A stretch of 64,000 nt of DNA from Linnemannia schmuckeri. Its lineage: Eukaryota; Mortierellomycota; Mortierellomycetes; Mortierellales; Mortierellaceae. The notes beneath the pieces were generated by a model, which saw only the letters and a list, made by a program, of their open reading frames with translations, was not told where the DNA came from and did not search any database. Positions within the stretch are counted from its first letter, which is position 1, and each line of letters starts with the position of its first letter. A program made the translations under genes and the position numbers. The stretch is taken from positions 248,001-312,000 of the forward strand of contig JANATG010000010.1 in NCBI GenBank assembly GCA_029449235.1. Reading direction: 5' to 3'. Shown here in pieces: positions 1-9,078 of this stretch.

Positions 1-1618
1 CTCCTTCTAGGCTCAAAACGCAGAATTGCATTAGGTAAAGGAGAGGCTTGTTACAGGTCTAGACCTAAACACTCCTTTCTTTTTTGTGGGCATTTTTTTA
101 TGCTTTGGTTAGTATGAACCAAATAGGTTTCCTTGGCTGGATGACTGGTTGGATTGTTGGACTTTTGGGTGGTGGAGGTAAGAGGGAAGGGGTAGGAACC
201 AGAGGAGACCATCAACTAGTGGTTCCGCCGCCACTTCGTTTCTAGTCGTTTGTCTCGCTCACCTCTTTTTGTTATTTTGGCGGGCAAAAGTGAAAAACAA
301 TGATTTTTCTGTGGGCCTTTGAACTCTCTACTTCATAGAAAGTACATTTTTCTCACTTCGTTCCTGGACGAATCGATTCCACTGCCCCATTCCGGTTTAC
401 CAAACACCAATCGAGAGAAGGGAGCCCACCCACTCTCTTTTTTTTTTTTTATCTTTTGACCTGCGGGCGGGCAACGAAAAGAGTGGAAGACGCAGCAGAG
501 GGATCCAGAGATAACGTCCAAATCTCTAACACATGAACGAACAGCCCACATTCCAGTCCCAGTCAAGTCGTCCATTACTCATATGTATGCATCCACTTTT
601 TTACTCCCTCTCTGATTCCAGGCAGGCAGAGTAAGTTAACCTTGCTTGTCTAGTTTCAACCCAGTCAGCCACGTTTTTTTTCTGTTTTTGCAGTATTGTA
701 TTGCACATCATACGAGTAGTTTACTGGTTTCTACCGAATATTTTCCACTAGAATAAGAAAAGCTTGTATGTTCTACGCATTCTCTACGTACCCATCAAGG
801 ACATGCTGTTGTCTCTGATCGATCTGGTCGTAATAGCCGTTTTGTTTGATTGCTTTGCTTGTGAGATGGGAACAACTTGGCAAGGGGTTTTTTTATGTTC
901 TAGACATTGTGAAGTCATGATCGGGTAATCGGTTCACAGCCAAGTAAGTCGAGTTGGTTTTCTAGGCGCTCTCGCCTTTAGCCCATCCGTCAAGTCTTTC
1001 TCTAGGCGCCACAACCCACTCGAGACACCCCATTATGCATATCTCTAGGTGCTCCATAGTCTCTCAAACTCGTGCTTGTACCTTTCTCTCCAAAGGTAGT
1101 GTGCATTTCCCTTTTACGCTCACTGTCTTCAACATGTACTCAGCTGCACTCATCCTCTACTCAGCGCATAGCTTCATCGTTTATTTTTCGATCTGTGTGC
1201 TACGCCCTCTCCTACAGCAATCTTGGATTCCTTGCTGTTGTTCTTCTTTCCGTGCTTCTTTTCTCGGTCACCACTGCCCTATTTCTTGGACTACGTACCT
1301 GAGAATCATACTGTTGAGGGGGAGGGGAAAACGAGTTTGTGGGTTTATTGCGTTTTCTTCTATGTGAATGTGTTTTTATGTCCCAGGGAAATCAAAACTC
1401 CACAGTCAAAATTCATCATCGCAAGAAGTGCGATACCTTTTTTACCAAACACGTGATATAACTATACAAGAAAGGCGTGTGATTTTCTACCTTGACAAGG
1501 CTTTTTTTTTTATCGAAGATTTACTGCATGGAAATATATGTGCTGGTGAAAGGAAATAATGCCTTTTTCTGACATGGAAGTAATTTTAATCGATTGGAAA
1601 TAACGTTCTCTTTTTAAC
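1..1618. other. Intergenic flank, no gene seen
   Basis: Only short overlapping open frames in T-rich and C/T-rich DNA occur here, none with a recognisable domain or splice-supported extension. The stretch is the left flank of the Tigger element. It could hold the end or the promoter of a gene lying outside the window, but nothing in it shows this. Confidence 0.5.
1585..1607 (+). repeat. Direct repeat copy A flanking the Tigger element
   Basis: A 23-nt stretch beginning TTTAATCGAT and ending TAACGTT lies 13 nt outside the left inverted repeat. Its partner at 3876-3898 is in the same orientation and differs at two positions. Both lie outside the TA target duplication, so they are not part of the inverted repeats. 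They may belong to an older repeat into which the transposon inserted. Confidence 0.6.
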
Positions 1619-1620
1619 TA

Positions 1621-1673
1621 CACTCCCTTTTGCCATAAAATGCACTTTTCATAGCAAAGATGCATTTTATCGA
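1621..1673 (+). repeat. Left terminal inverted repeat with internal hairpin
   Basis: This 53-bp repeat matches the reverse complement of 3810-3862 without mismatch. It also contains its own inverted repeat: ATAAAATGCA, a 16-nt spacer, then TGCATTTTAT. A single end could therefore fold back on itself. In pogo-like elements, terminal repeats carry the transposase binding sites; this internal symmetry might present two half-sites. Confidence 0.9.
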
Positions 1674-1835
1674 TTTTTATCAACTGAATTGAAATTGTTA
1701 TTCAATCAGGTGGTGACGTAGAATTCCCCTTATATCCTCGCATAGTTTGCCTCATATCTGCATCAGCAGCATTTTCCCATACATACATTGCCTTTCAACA
1801 TCCTCACTGATTATTGTCTTTCTAAATAAACCCAT

Positions 1836-3771
1836 ATGCCAAAAAACAAAGGATCCTGTATCAGCACCGGCACACATCCGGATGGGCTCCCTCTTTCGGA
1901 CATTACATCTACTGTGAACGAATTCCCGAACAGGACCTCAACGCGACCGGAGGAGGCACAGACGCTTTGGTTTCACGCACTGTTGGCTGAAGCTCGGGTT
2001 GGCACCGACATGGCTGTCGAACTCCAGCCTCAAAAACCCGCCGATAAGAAACGCCATAGGGGTGAGAGAGGTGAAGCATATCCTCTAAGGAAGCGGATGG
2101 AGATGGTCGAGATCTTTCGCCACCACAGCAAGAGGACTGACGTGAAGGTTACAGCATCTAACTTTGGCAAGTTCATACACATCCCCATCCAGAGACAAAT
2201 GATCCAGGAATGGGATAAGAACTTCGACAAGATCAAGTTTGATGTGGCTCATGGTCGAGGCAACAAATACAAGCTCTCCAGCAGTCTTATCGACCTGATA
2301 CGACACATAATGGACAGAACCGTCCACGAGTGGCTACTGGAGGTTCGGAAGAGCAACGGCGTTGTTAGTGGCCTTCAGCTTCAGGCCGCAGCCAATTCCG
2401 TTCTTCACATTCTCACGGACGACATTTACGACTTCGATGATATCCCTCATGGTCGCCCAATCTCTTTTACGACATCGTGGCGCTCGAGGATGACGCAGGA
2501 GTACGGTGTCGCCTACTGTAGTCTCAGAGGAGAGGCAGGGTCTGTCGACATGGATGCCATTGCTGGAAGGATGGAAGAAATCCGCAAAATATCCACTGGC
2601 TTCGAACCCGACGACATTTATAATTGCGATGAGACTGGCATGTACCTCAGGGAGCTTTCCACTCACTCATACACTACGAAGGAGTTAATAAGCGGCGCCA
2701 AACCAGAGCGGGGAGCATCTCGAGTGTCGATTCTCTTCTGTGTCAACGCTACTGGATCTTCGCTTGTCAGAGCAGCAACAGTAGAGGCTCTGAGACCGCA
2801 AGTTATTAGTAAGGGCGTAAAAACGTTGTGTTTTAAAGTAGCAGAGGATAATATGCGAAGAAAATTAATACTTTTGTCTAATTGCCTGTTATTTAGGCGC
2901 GCACCTTGCTCGAGGTATCCAGCCATGCCCTGAGATGCCTATTACCTCGATGAAGCATGAAAACGGATACATGACCATGGATCTTTTCAAAGCGTGGCTT
3001 CACTCTCTGGATGACAGCCTTTCCAACAGGAGTCTTCTACTTATTGACTCATGTGGAGCACACGGCAACTCTAGACGCGACAAGTCTAGCGGCAACGATC
3101 CACTTGCAGGAGAGACATGGAAACACCTTCAGATTGAGCGCCTGCCACCCAATTCGACATCCGTTACCCAACCTTTGGACGCAGGAATAATCAGCGTATT
3201 TAAACGACACTACCTCGAGATGCTCAGCAACAAAGCGGTTACAAAGGAGTATGCCACCGGAGAGAAGATTACCAACGGCGAGGCATGGTCGCTTATTCCA
3301 TACGCATGGTCGCATGTCAAGGCCGTGACGGTGAGGCATTGCTTTTGCAAAGCAGGCGTTCTTTCAAAGGCTCAAGCTGACAAACTGGAACATGAATCAA
3401 TGGATATAAAGGAAAGACCACCACTGTATCCACCTATGGCGGACACTGACGCAAGTCAAGTCAAGCGACGTTATATACGATTGATTGCTTCGGCCATGGA
3501 CGGGGACAAGATCGAGTTTTCCCTCGACAAGAACCAAAAGGATGCACAAGATATGGCAGAGGAGATCAAACAGAAGCCGCACAACAAGATCGCCAAGAGG
3601 TACGGCTCGCGAGACAGGAGCTCCTCCATCGAACTTGATGCTGTCGAGTCGTTCAAGTTTAAGTACGAAGGTCAGAGTTTGGCGACTATGATGATCGAGT
3701 TGCTTGGGGGTGAAGTCGCAACCCACCGGGAAACAGCACGTGAGATGATCCGTATATCCAAGCAGAAATAA
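1836..3771 (+). CDS. Tigger/pogo-family DDE transposase (one intron)
   Basis: Proposed exons are 1836-2808 and 2897-3771, giving about 615 residues. The intron 2809-2896 (88 nt) opens GTAAGG and closes TTATTTAG, has a CTAAT branch-like motif, is phase 1 at both sides and removes the stop at 2931-2933. Domains by family knowledge: an N-terminal DNA-binding region, with a helix-turn-helix-like part near residues 85-140 and a CENP-B/Tc5-like part near residues 205-235. A DDE_1 catalytic core follows, with the first aspartate in NCDETG (exon 1), the second in LLLIDSCGAHG and the third in TQPLDAGII (exon 2). This order is typical of Tigger/Jerky transposases, which cut and paste their own element by acting on its inverted repeats. 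No lesion is visible after splicing. If the intron is not real, it is a two-frame pseudogene. Confidence 0.82.
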
Positions 3772-3809
3772 ATTTGATTGAATAGCACCCCTTATATATT
3801 CTAATTCAG

Positions 3810-3862
3810 TCGATAAAATGCATCTTTGCTATGAAAAGTGCATTTTATGGCAAAAGGGAGTG
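3810..3862 (-). repeat. Right terminal inverted repeat with internal hairpin
   Basis: Perfect 53-bp inverted copy of 1621-1673, with the same internal ATAAAATGCA/TGCATTTTAT symmetry. It ends at GGGAGTG and is followed by the TA target duplication at 3863-3864. Confidence 0.9.
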
Positions 3863-3875
3863 TAGGAAATAGGCG

Positions 3876-3898
3876 TTTAATCGACTGGAAGTAACGTT
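3876..3898 (+). repeat. Direct repeat copy B flanking the Tigger element
   Basis: Same-orientation partner of 1585-1607 (21 of 23 bases identical), 12 nt beyond the TA target duplication on the right side. Confidence 0.6.
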
Positions 3899-4193
3899 TA
3901 CCTTTGGTGGAAAGAGACCTAGTCGCTACATGGCTCTCCCAACGCTCACCATTAAAAAAAAAATCAAACGCTGAAAAAAAAAAGACACGCTTTCAGATTG
4001 GTGAGAGAAATACAAGAAAAAAACTCACACTGAGAAGTTGTGAGAGAGGGGGGGGGGTAATATGTATTATGAACAAAATATGGATGCTAGAGTGAAAGGG
4101 CAGCTTTTTAAACAACTAAATAAATAGCTACCTAAATAACCAGCTTTTCAGAAATATACAAGAACGAATGGATGGGGTTGAGAGACTAAAAAT

Positions 4194-5015
4194 TTAAGCG
4201 ACCTGGCTCATGGCGTTCTTCTCGTCCTGGGAAGAGTAAGTAGGGAGGGCCTGAGCAGCGGCAGCAGCCTTGGCAGCCTTGGCAGCGCGACGGCGACGGA
4301 CCAAGAAGAAGGCGCCAACAGCGAGGACGACAACAACGGCGGCAGAGACACCACCGGCGATGGCACCAACGTTGGACTTCTCCTCGGAAGGGCCGCCGGT
4401 GACGTTGTTGGGCTGGGGGACGCCGGTGGAGGTGGGGTGGGTGTTACCGTGGGGTCTAGCCTCGTAACAGAAGATCTCGTCACGGCGGAGACCCATGCAG
4501 TAATCGAGCTGACCCTGCTTGCAGAGCGACTGGTCCTTGGTGCACTTCTTGAGCATGCAGACGTTGCCGTGGCAGTTCTCCCACTCTGGTTACGGGCAAG
4601 GAGAAAGTAAAGGGGAAAAGGTGACAGAAGGATGAATGGTTAGGTAATCGATCGAATGATTATTTGATTGCAATTATTCAAGTGCGCATGACTGTTGTGA
4701 TGAATGTGATGGTGATGTGGAAGAGAAGGGAGAAGAGGGAGGAAGGAACTTACTCTCGCATCCGAGGGGGCAGGTGACGTTCTGGGGCTTGAAGTCCTCA
4801 GTGGGCATATCGCAGTACAAGTGGTAGATGTTGTCGACACGGGCAACGAAGGGGGCAACGGTGTCCTTGGCATCCAAGCAGGTCTCGCCCTCCTTCAACT
4901 GGGGGATACAATACGTGTTGTAATGGCACTCGAAGCCAGGCTCAGAGCAGACGGTGTCCTTGTTACAGAAGTACTGCTTCCAGGGGGTGGTATCGGTGAT
5001 GTTAGCGGCGGCCAT
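4194..5015 (-). CDS. Cysteine-rich single-pass membrane protein, function unknown
   Basis: Exons on the minus strand are 5015-4754 and 4585-4194, joined across a 168-nt intron (GTAAGT...CCAG, phase 1), giving 217 residues. Residues 1-130 carry 14 cysteines, an even number consistent with a disulfide-bonded outer domain, plus potential N-glycosylation sites such as NIT and NVT. A Pro/Thr/Gly linker follows, then a hydrophobic Gly/Ala/Val segment (about 160-183), a stop-transfer RRRR and a short Ala/Lys-rich tail ending in a polar stretch. No signal peptide is visible at the start used, so this may be a type III (reverse signal-anchor) protein, or an upstream exon is missing. The proposed start follows a TATA box by about 150 nt. 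I do not recognise the family; a surface or wall-associated receptor-like protein is a guess. Confidence 0.7.
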
Positions 5016-5159
5016 TGTGATAATGCGTTATGCTGTGAAGGAGTTGAGGTGCAGGGAAAGTGCGAGGGGAGCTGTAAGGAGCTGTTGGGAGGAGGTAGGA
5101 GAAGAGGGGTTGACTGGTGAGTGAGTGAAGAACCAGAAAAAGCTGAGGATGTGGTCGTC

Positions 5160-5167
5160 CTTTTATA
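5160..5167 (-). promoter_or_regulatory. TATA box of the cysteine-rich membrane protein gene
   Basis: TATAAAAG on the minus strand lies about 150 nt upstream of the start codon at 5015, a normal distance allowing for a 5' untranslated leader. It is the only good TATA match in that promoter. Confidence 0.5.
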
Positions 5168-6268
5168 ACAAAACTGCGTGCTCACTCACCCCGATGGGTG
5201 GAGGATCTCTCTGTCCTTTCTTTCTTGACACGAGCGTGTGAGTTCTTGTCGGGTTTAAAGTAAAGTGAATACACTACAATATCATAAATGTATGCTGTAA
5301 TAGATCTAAAGGAAACACGAAAATGAACTGAATTGAAAAATAATAAATGGCGCCCACTGTAACTGTACACCAACCTTGCCAACCCCGGTTGGTTCCTGTA
5401 GGAGATTGAAAAAAAAGAAGAGAGAGAGTGCTACTTCGAAGGTGAAGTGAAAGGATAGGAGGTGAGAATGACAAAAACATGCACCCGTGTTCCTGGGCGG
5501 AGAAAAAAAACCTCACTGTTCACTTCTTCATTCCTTCGTCCTTGATCCTTCAACCTTCGACGGCTAACGAGAATGAAAACAGAGTTCATACATGCGTTCT
5601 CTTCCTCATCTAGTAATTGTAGGTGAGAAGGAAAAAGCTGTTTTGTAAAGGATGGTGATGATGACAGCATGTTTGTATTGGAGAATGGGTTTGCTTTGTA
5701 TGCTCTTTGAGGATCCTCGATCGAATCGATGAAATAATCATCCTTACTTCTTCTCGCTCTTATTTGGTTATTTTACGCCAACCCGATGTTTTCCATGGTT
5801 TTTGGTCAGTGAACTAGTTTTTTCTTCCTTGCTGTATTTGTTTGTTTTTGTTTTTGTTGCCAAGGCACGCAAGCCAGTCATCCATTCTTCTGTTTTTGTC
5901 CAAAAGGAATGGTACAACTGATCCAATTCTAAAGGCTAAGAATCACTCCCTGGCCAATTCTTTCAGCATTTGCGCTTCTCTGTTTCCTTTCTTCGATCTA
6001 GCTCTATCGACGAAGGGATCTGTTGCTGAGGATAGGGCGAACAATCAAGAACAGCGAAAAGATTGGTAAGTTGGTGTCGGATCAGAGGAGTGAGCGGAAG
6101 TGGGGTTTATGAAGCGAGAAATGAGCGTGAATGATGATGATGATGATGAAATATGAGTGCGAATAGGAGTGTGAGTGTGAGTGTGAGTGAGAGCCAGCGC
6201 GTACTAAACTCTGTTTTGGATGACAGACAGTCGAGTCTTATCCTTCCTTTGTATGACTTTTGAATTCG

Positions 6269-6445
6269 ATCTGATAACGACGTTTACACACGCTGGAACC
6301 ATTAAAAAAACATTTCGCTCAGGTCCTTTCCCCCTCCAATAAACGACGGGGTTTACCGAGGAACTATGAAGGAGGGAGGTGTAAAAAAATCTGATAACAA
6401 CAACACCAACAGACAAATTTAAAGTTCCGACACTTGTGTAGGCCT

Positions 6446-6480
<35 letters not shown>

Positions 6481-7343
6481 AGTGTCTGTCTGCCTGGCTT
6501 TACTGTCAGCCGATAGATATACAAGAAGAGAACAGAGAGGCAGAAGGAAAAAAACACAGATGGAGTCATCTGCTCACACACATTCAGTCATACCCACCAT
6601 CCTCTTCCTCTCTTGCTCATCCTTGGTTCTATTACCCACAAATCCAAAGAGGAGAAATAAACCAAGGAGAAATACCAAAAGCAAATCACATAAACAACAA
6701 AACAGGCACATGTGGGACCAAATTAGGAAAAGAAAGAGACAAAGAGTCAGAGCAAGAGAGAGAGAACTCAAGGCCCATCAATTTTTTTTGGTTTCTGCCT
6801 CTGTCTCTTTGTCTGTCTCTTTGTGCTGCCTCTCTATTTCCATCAGTCAGAATTGAACCAGCGGTCCGCGCTCCGCATGCAAGCAAAAGAAAAAAAACAA
6901 ATGCGCCACAAGCACACACAGAAACAGAAAGAGAGAGAGAAATGCAGGCAGACAGTCCATTCTAACCCACCCCTACGGCGCTCCCTCCCTCTCACCACCC
7001 ATCCACATCACGCCCCGGCTGACCAAATAAGCAGGAGCCGCCAGTTAAAACCGCGCCCCGACCGTTATTTTTTCGCTCTCCTCTTTCTTCTCCTTCCTTC
7101 TTCCTTCCTCTGCTCATAATTCTCTCCTTTTGTAATATTATCATCATAGCCCGCCCTCGCTTCTACTCATCCTTCCCTCGTCTCCATGATTTTATTCCTT
7201 GTCAGATTCTCGTTTTTCGAGGATCTGATAAAAAATGAAACACCCTAAGAATAAAAACACGGGCGGAATATCAAACCATATAAACGAACCACTCAGCGAA
7301 TAGGAAAAACAGAGACAGCAAGAAAGAAAAAAGGATCTGATAA
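6269..7343 (+). promoter_or_regulatory. Cluster of four ATCTGATAA (GATA-type) motifs
   Basis: The same nine bases, ATCTGATAA, occur at 6269-6277, 6388-6396, 7223-7231 and 7335-7343, all in one orientation, with a near match at 7383-7391. The core TGATAA fits binding sites of fungal GATA zinc-finger factors (families acting in nitrogen, iron or light control). The target gene is unclear; the nearest start codon is 5015 on the minus strand. Confidence 0.4.
6450..6476 (+). repeat. Poly-T tract (27 nt)
   Basis: An uninterrupted run of T in the gene-poor region. It could be a relic of a retroposed poly-A tail read from the minus strand, but no element is attached to it. Confidence 0.9.
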
Positions 7344-7863
7344 CTATTTCACGCCACTCCCTCTATGCCTTACTCTTTATCAATCTGATATGTCTTGTGT
7401 GACCATGTCCCACTTCTAGAAAAGAACTCTTGGAAGACTTCTCTTTTCTCCCTTTGCTTGCTGCCCATGCGTGAACTAAAAACCTTAAACAAATGGAGCA
7501 GAACGGAGAGGCAACACAGAGGACAAAGGCAGCGGATGAGGCAGGCTTTGGATTTATTCGCACTTCGAAATCAAACAGATCCAAAGTAGCAAGGGAGCAT
7601 TTTGTGTGTATTTTTTCACACTCGTTGACGCCCAACTGTTATTGCGCATGGGCAGAGACACACTAAGTTGGTACGAGGACGGATCGAAAAACCGCTCCTC
7701 CAAAATGGTTTTTGCGTTTGTATAATAGCATATGCCCAAAAAGAGGCAAGAAAACTGAGAGGGGACATGCACGCCAAATGCAAGCAGCTAAATGCGCGCC
7801 CTTCTTCCTCTTCTTCCTTTAGAGCGAGATACAGGCAGAGGAACTAACCAACACGAACAATGA

Positions 7864-7895
7864 CAGCACCAGCACCAGCACCAGCACCAGCACCA
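7864..7895 (+). repeat. CAGCAC hexanucleotide microsatellite
   Basis: About five tandem copies of CAGCAC, followed by a CAA-rich stretch. No open frame uses it convincingly. Confidence 0.85.
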
Positions 7896-9078
7896 AACAA
7901 CAACAACAAAATAACGTGGGTCGTACGGTGATGTGTTTTGTAATCGGTCATATGTTGTTCCGTCCGCCTCGCGATCTGTACTCTCACCCCCTGCGTTTCT
8001 CTCTCACTTTTCTTCTCTTGGTCATTCGCTTAAGAACTTCTTTCGCTCTAATCACTCGCACTACTCTCTTCAGATTCGGACTCCTTTCATCCGCGTTCTC
8101 GATCCCCGAGGGAAGATGAATGACAAAGCAATTTACACCAGGCGCCTCCGCTTCCTCACCCCAAACAAACAAAGAGGCAATGAAGCTCATGGAAAATCAA
8201 GAACCATCGATCTTGAAACGAGACCATACCTTTTTTTTCTTTGGATCAGCTCTTTCTTGGATTCTAATCAGCTTTTCGAAGATCGATGCAAGAACAAGCC
8301 AGAGCAAGCCAACCGCGTCTCTTTTTTTCCTCTCTCTTTCTTTTGTTGTATGCACACAAAAGGCCGGAAAGTAAACACATGGCAACATGCCGCGCGATCA
8401 AATGTTATAATTCCATCTTCATTACCTTGTCCTTCCTTGCTTTCTTTCCGTTCATCTCCTCCAGATAGTCCCACTTCCATGCCCAGTTTTTTTTCTTCGT
8501 TTTCTTTCGTAAGTGTTCCTAACCTGTCCATTATACACTTACCTCCCCCCTCCCCCTGTCCTACCTTACCTTTCCTTACCCGCTCAACCAACGCCCGATC
8601 TCATGGGCTGTACTATGCTCAGTTCTTTGAGAAGGACGGTACTCGATATTTCATTCGCTCACTTTCGGGTAAAGCAGAGCCAACTAGAGTTGGCGCGAAG
8701 GACGGGCGGAGAGACGGAGGAGGGGAGGAATAGGGGGATATAAATGCATTACGTGTGACGGAATACAAATAGCGCACCACAGAAAAAACAGTCGGTTCGT
8801 CAACCCAGTCAACGAAGAGAGAGAGTAACGAAGCTTCCTTCGTGGGAAAGCAGAGGAGAGTGCGGGGTATTGCTATATAGATATTGTTATTATGTTGCTT
8901 TGATATGATAGCTATAAAAGAAATGAATGGAGGAAGGATGGTTGACAAGTCCTACTCCTACGCTACGCTACGAAGTCAAACTTCGATCTCAGTCTGTGTG
9001 CTGTTTTTCGACTAAGCTGAGCTCATCTGTGTGAGGTACACTACAGTGCGCTACTGAGAGTGCTGCTGACGAGTTGTA

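Larger units (their letters stand above)
1621..3862 (+). mobile_element. Tigger/pogo-type DNA transposon, apparently complete
   Basis: The element is 2242 bp. It starts CACTCCCTTTTGCCATAAAA and ends with the exact reverse complement, giving 53-bp perfect terminal inverted repeats (1621-1673 and 3810-3862). A TA dinucleotide abuts each end (1619-1620 and 3863-3864), the target duplication expected of the Tc1/mariner/pogo superfamily. Inside is one transposase gene on the plus strand. Identical ends and a reading frame broken only by a plausible intron suggest recent insertion, and the element may still be mobile. Mobility itself is inference. Confidence 0.9.
5170..9078. other. 3.9-kb gene-poor region with simple repeats and GATA motifs
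   Basis: No convincing coding region. The longest open frame (7933-8733, plus) is a chance frame in C/T-rich DNA with no domain. The region holds a 27-T tract (6450-6476), short GAT and GTGAGT repeats near 6130-6190, a CAGCAC repeat near 7864-7895 and four copies of ATCTGATAA. By position it is the promoter side of the cysteine-rich gene (starts at 5015, leftward) and the 3' side of the gene ending at 9079. Non-coding transcripts or a short multi-exon gene cannot be excluded. Confidence 0.5.

Noticed and set aside
1035..1559. Several overlapping plus-strand open frames of 60-110 codons
   Set aside because: Composition is low in complexity, no domain is recognisable, and the frames overlap one another in non-coding style.
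7933..8733. 266-codon plus-strand open frame
   Set aside because: The sequence is C/T-rich and gives Ser/Phe/Pro runs without motif, no good splice extension exists, and other frames are equally open.
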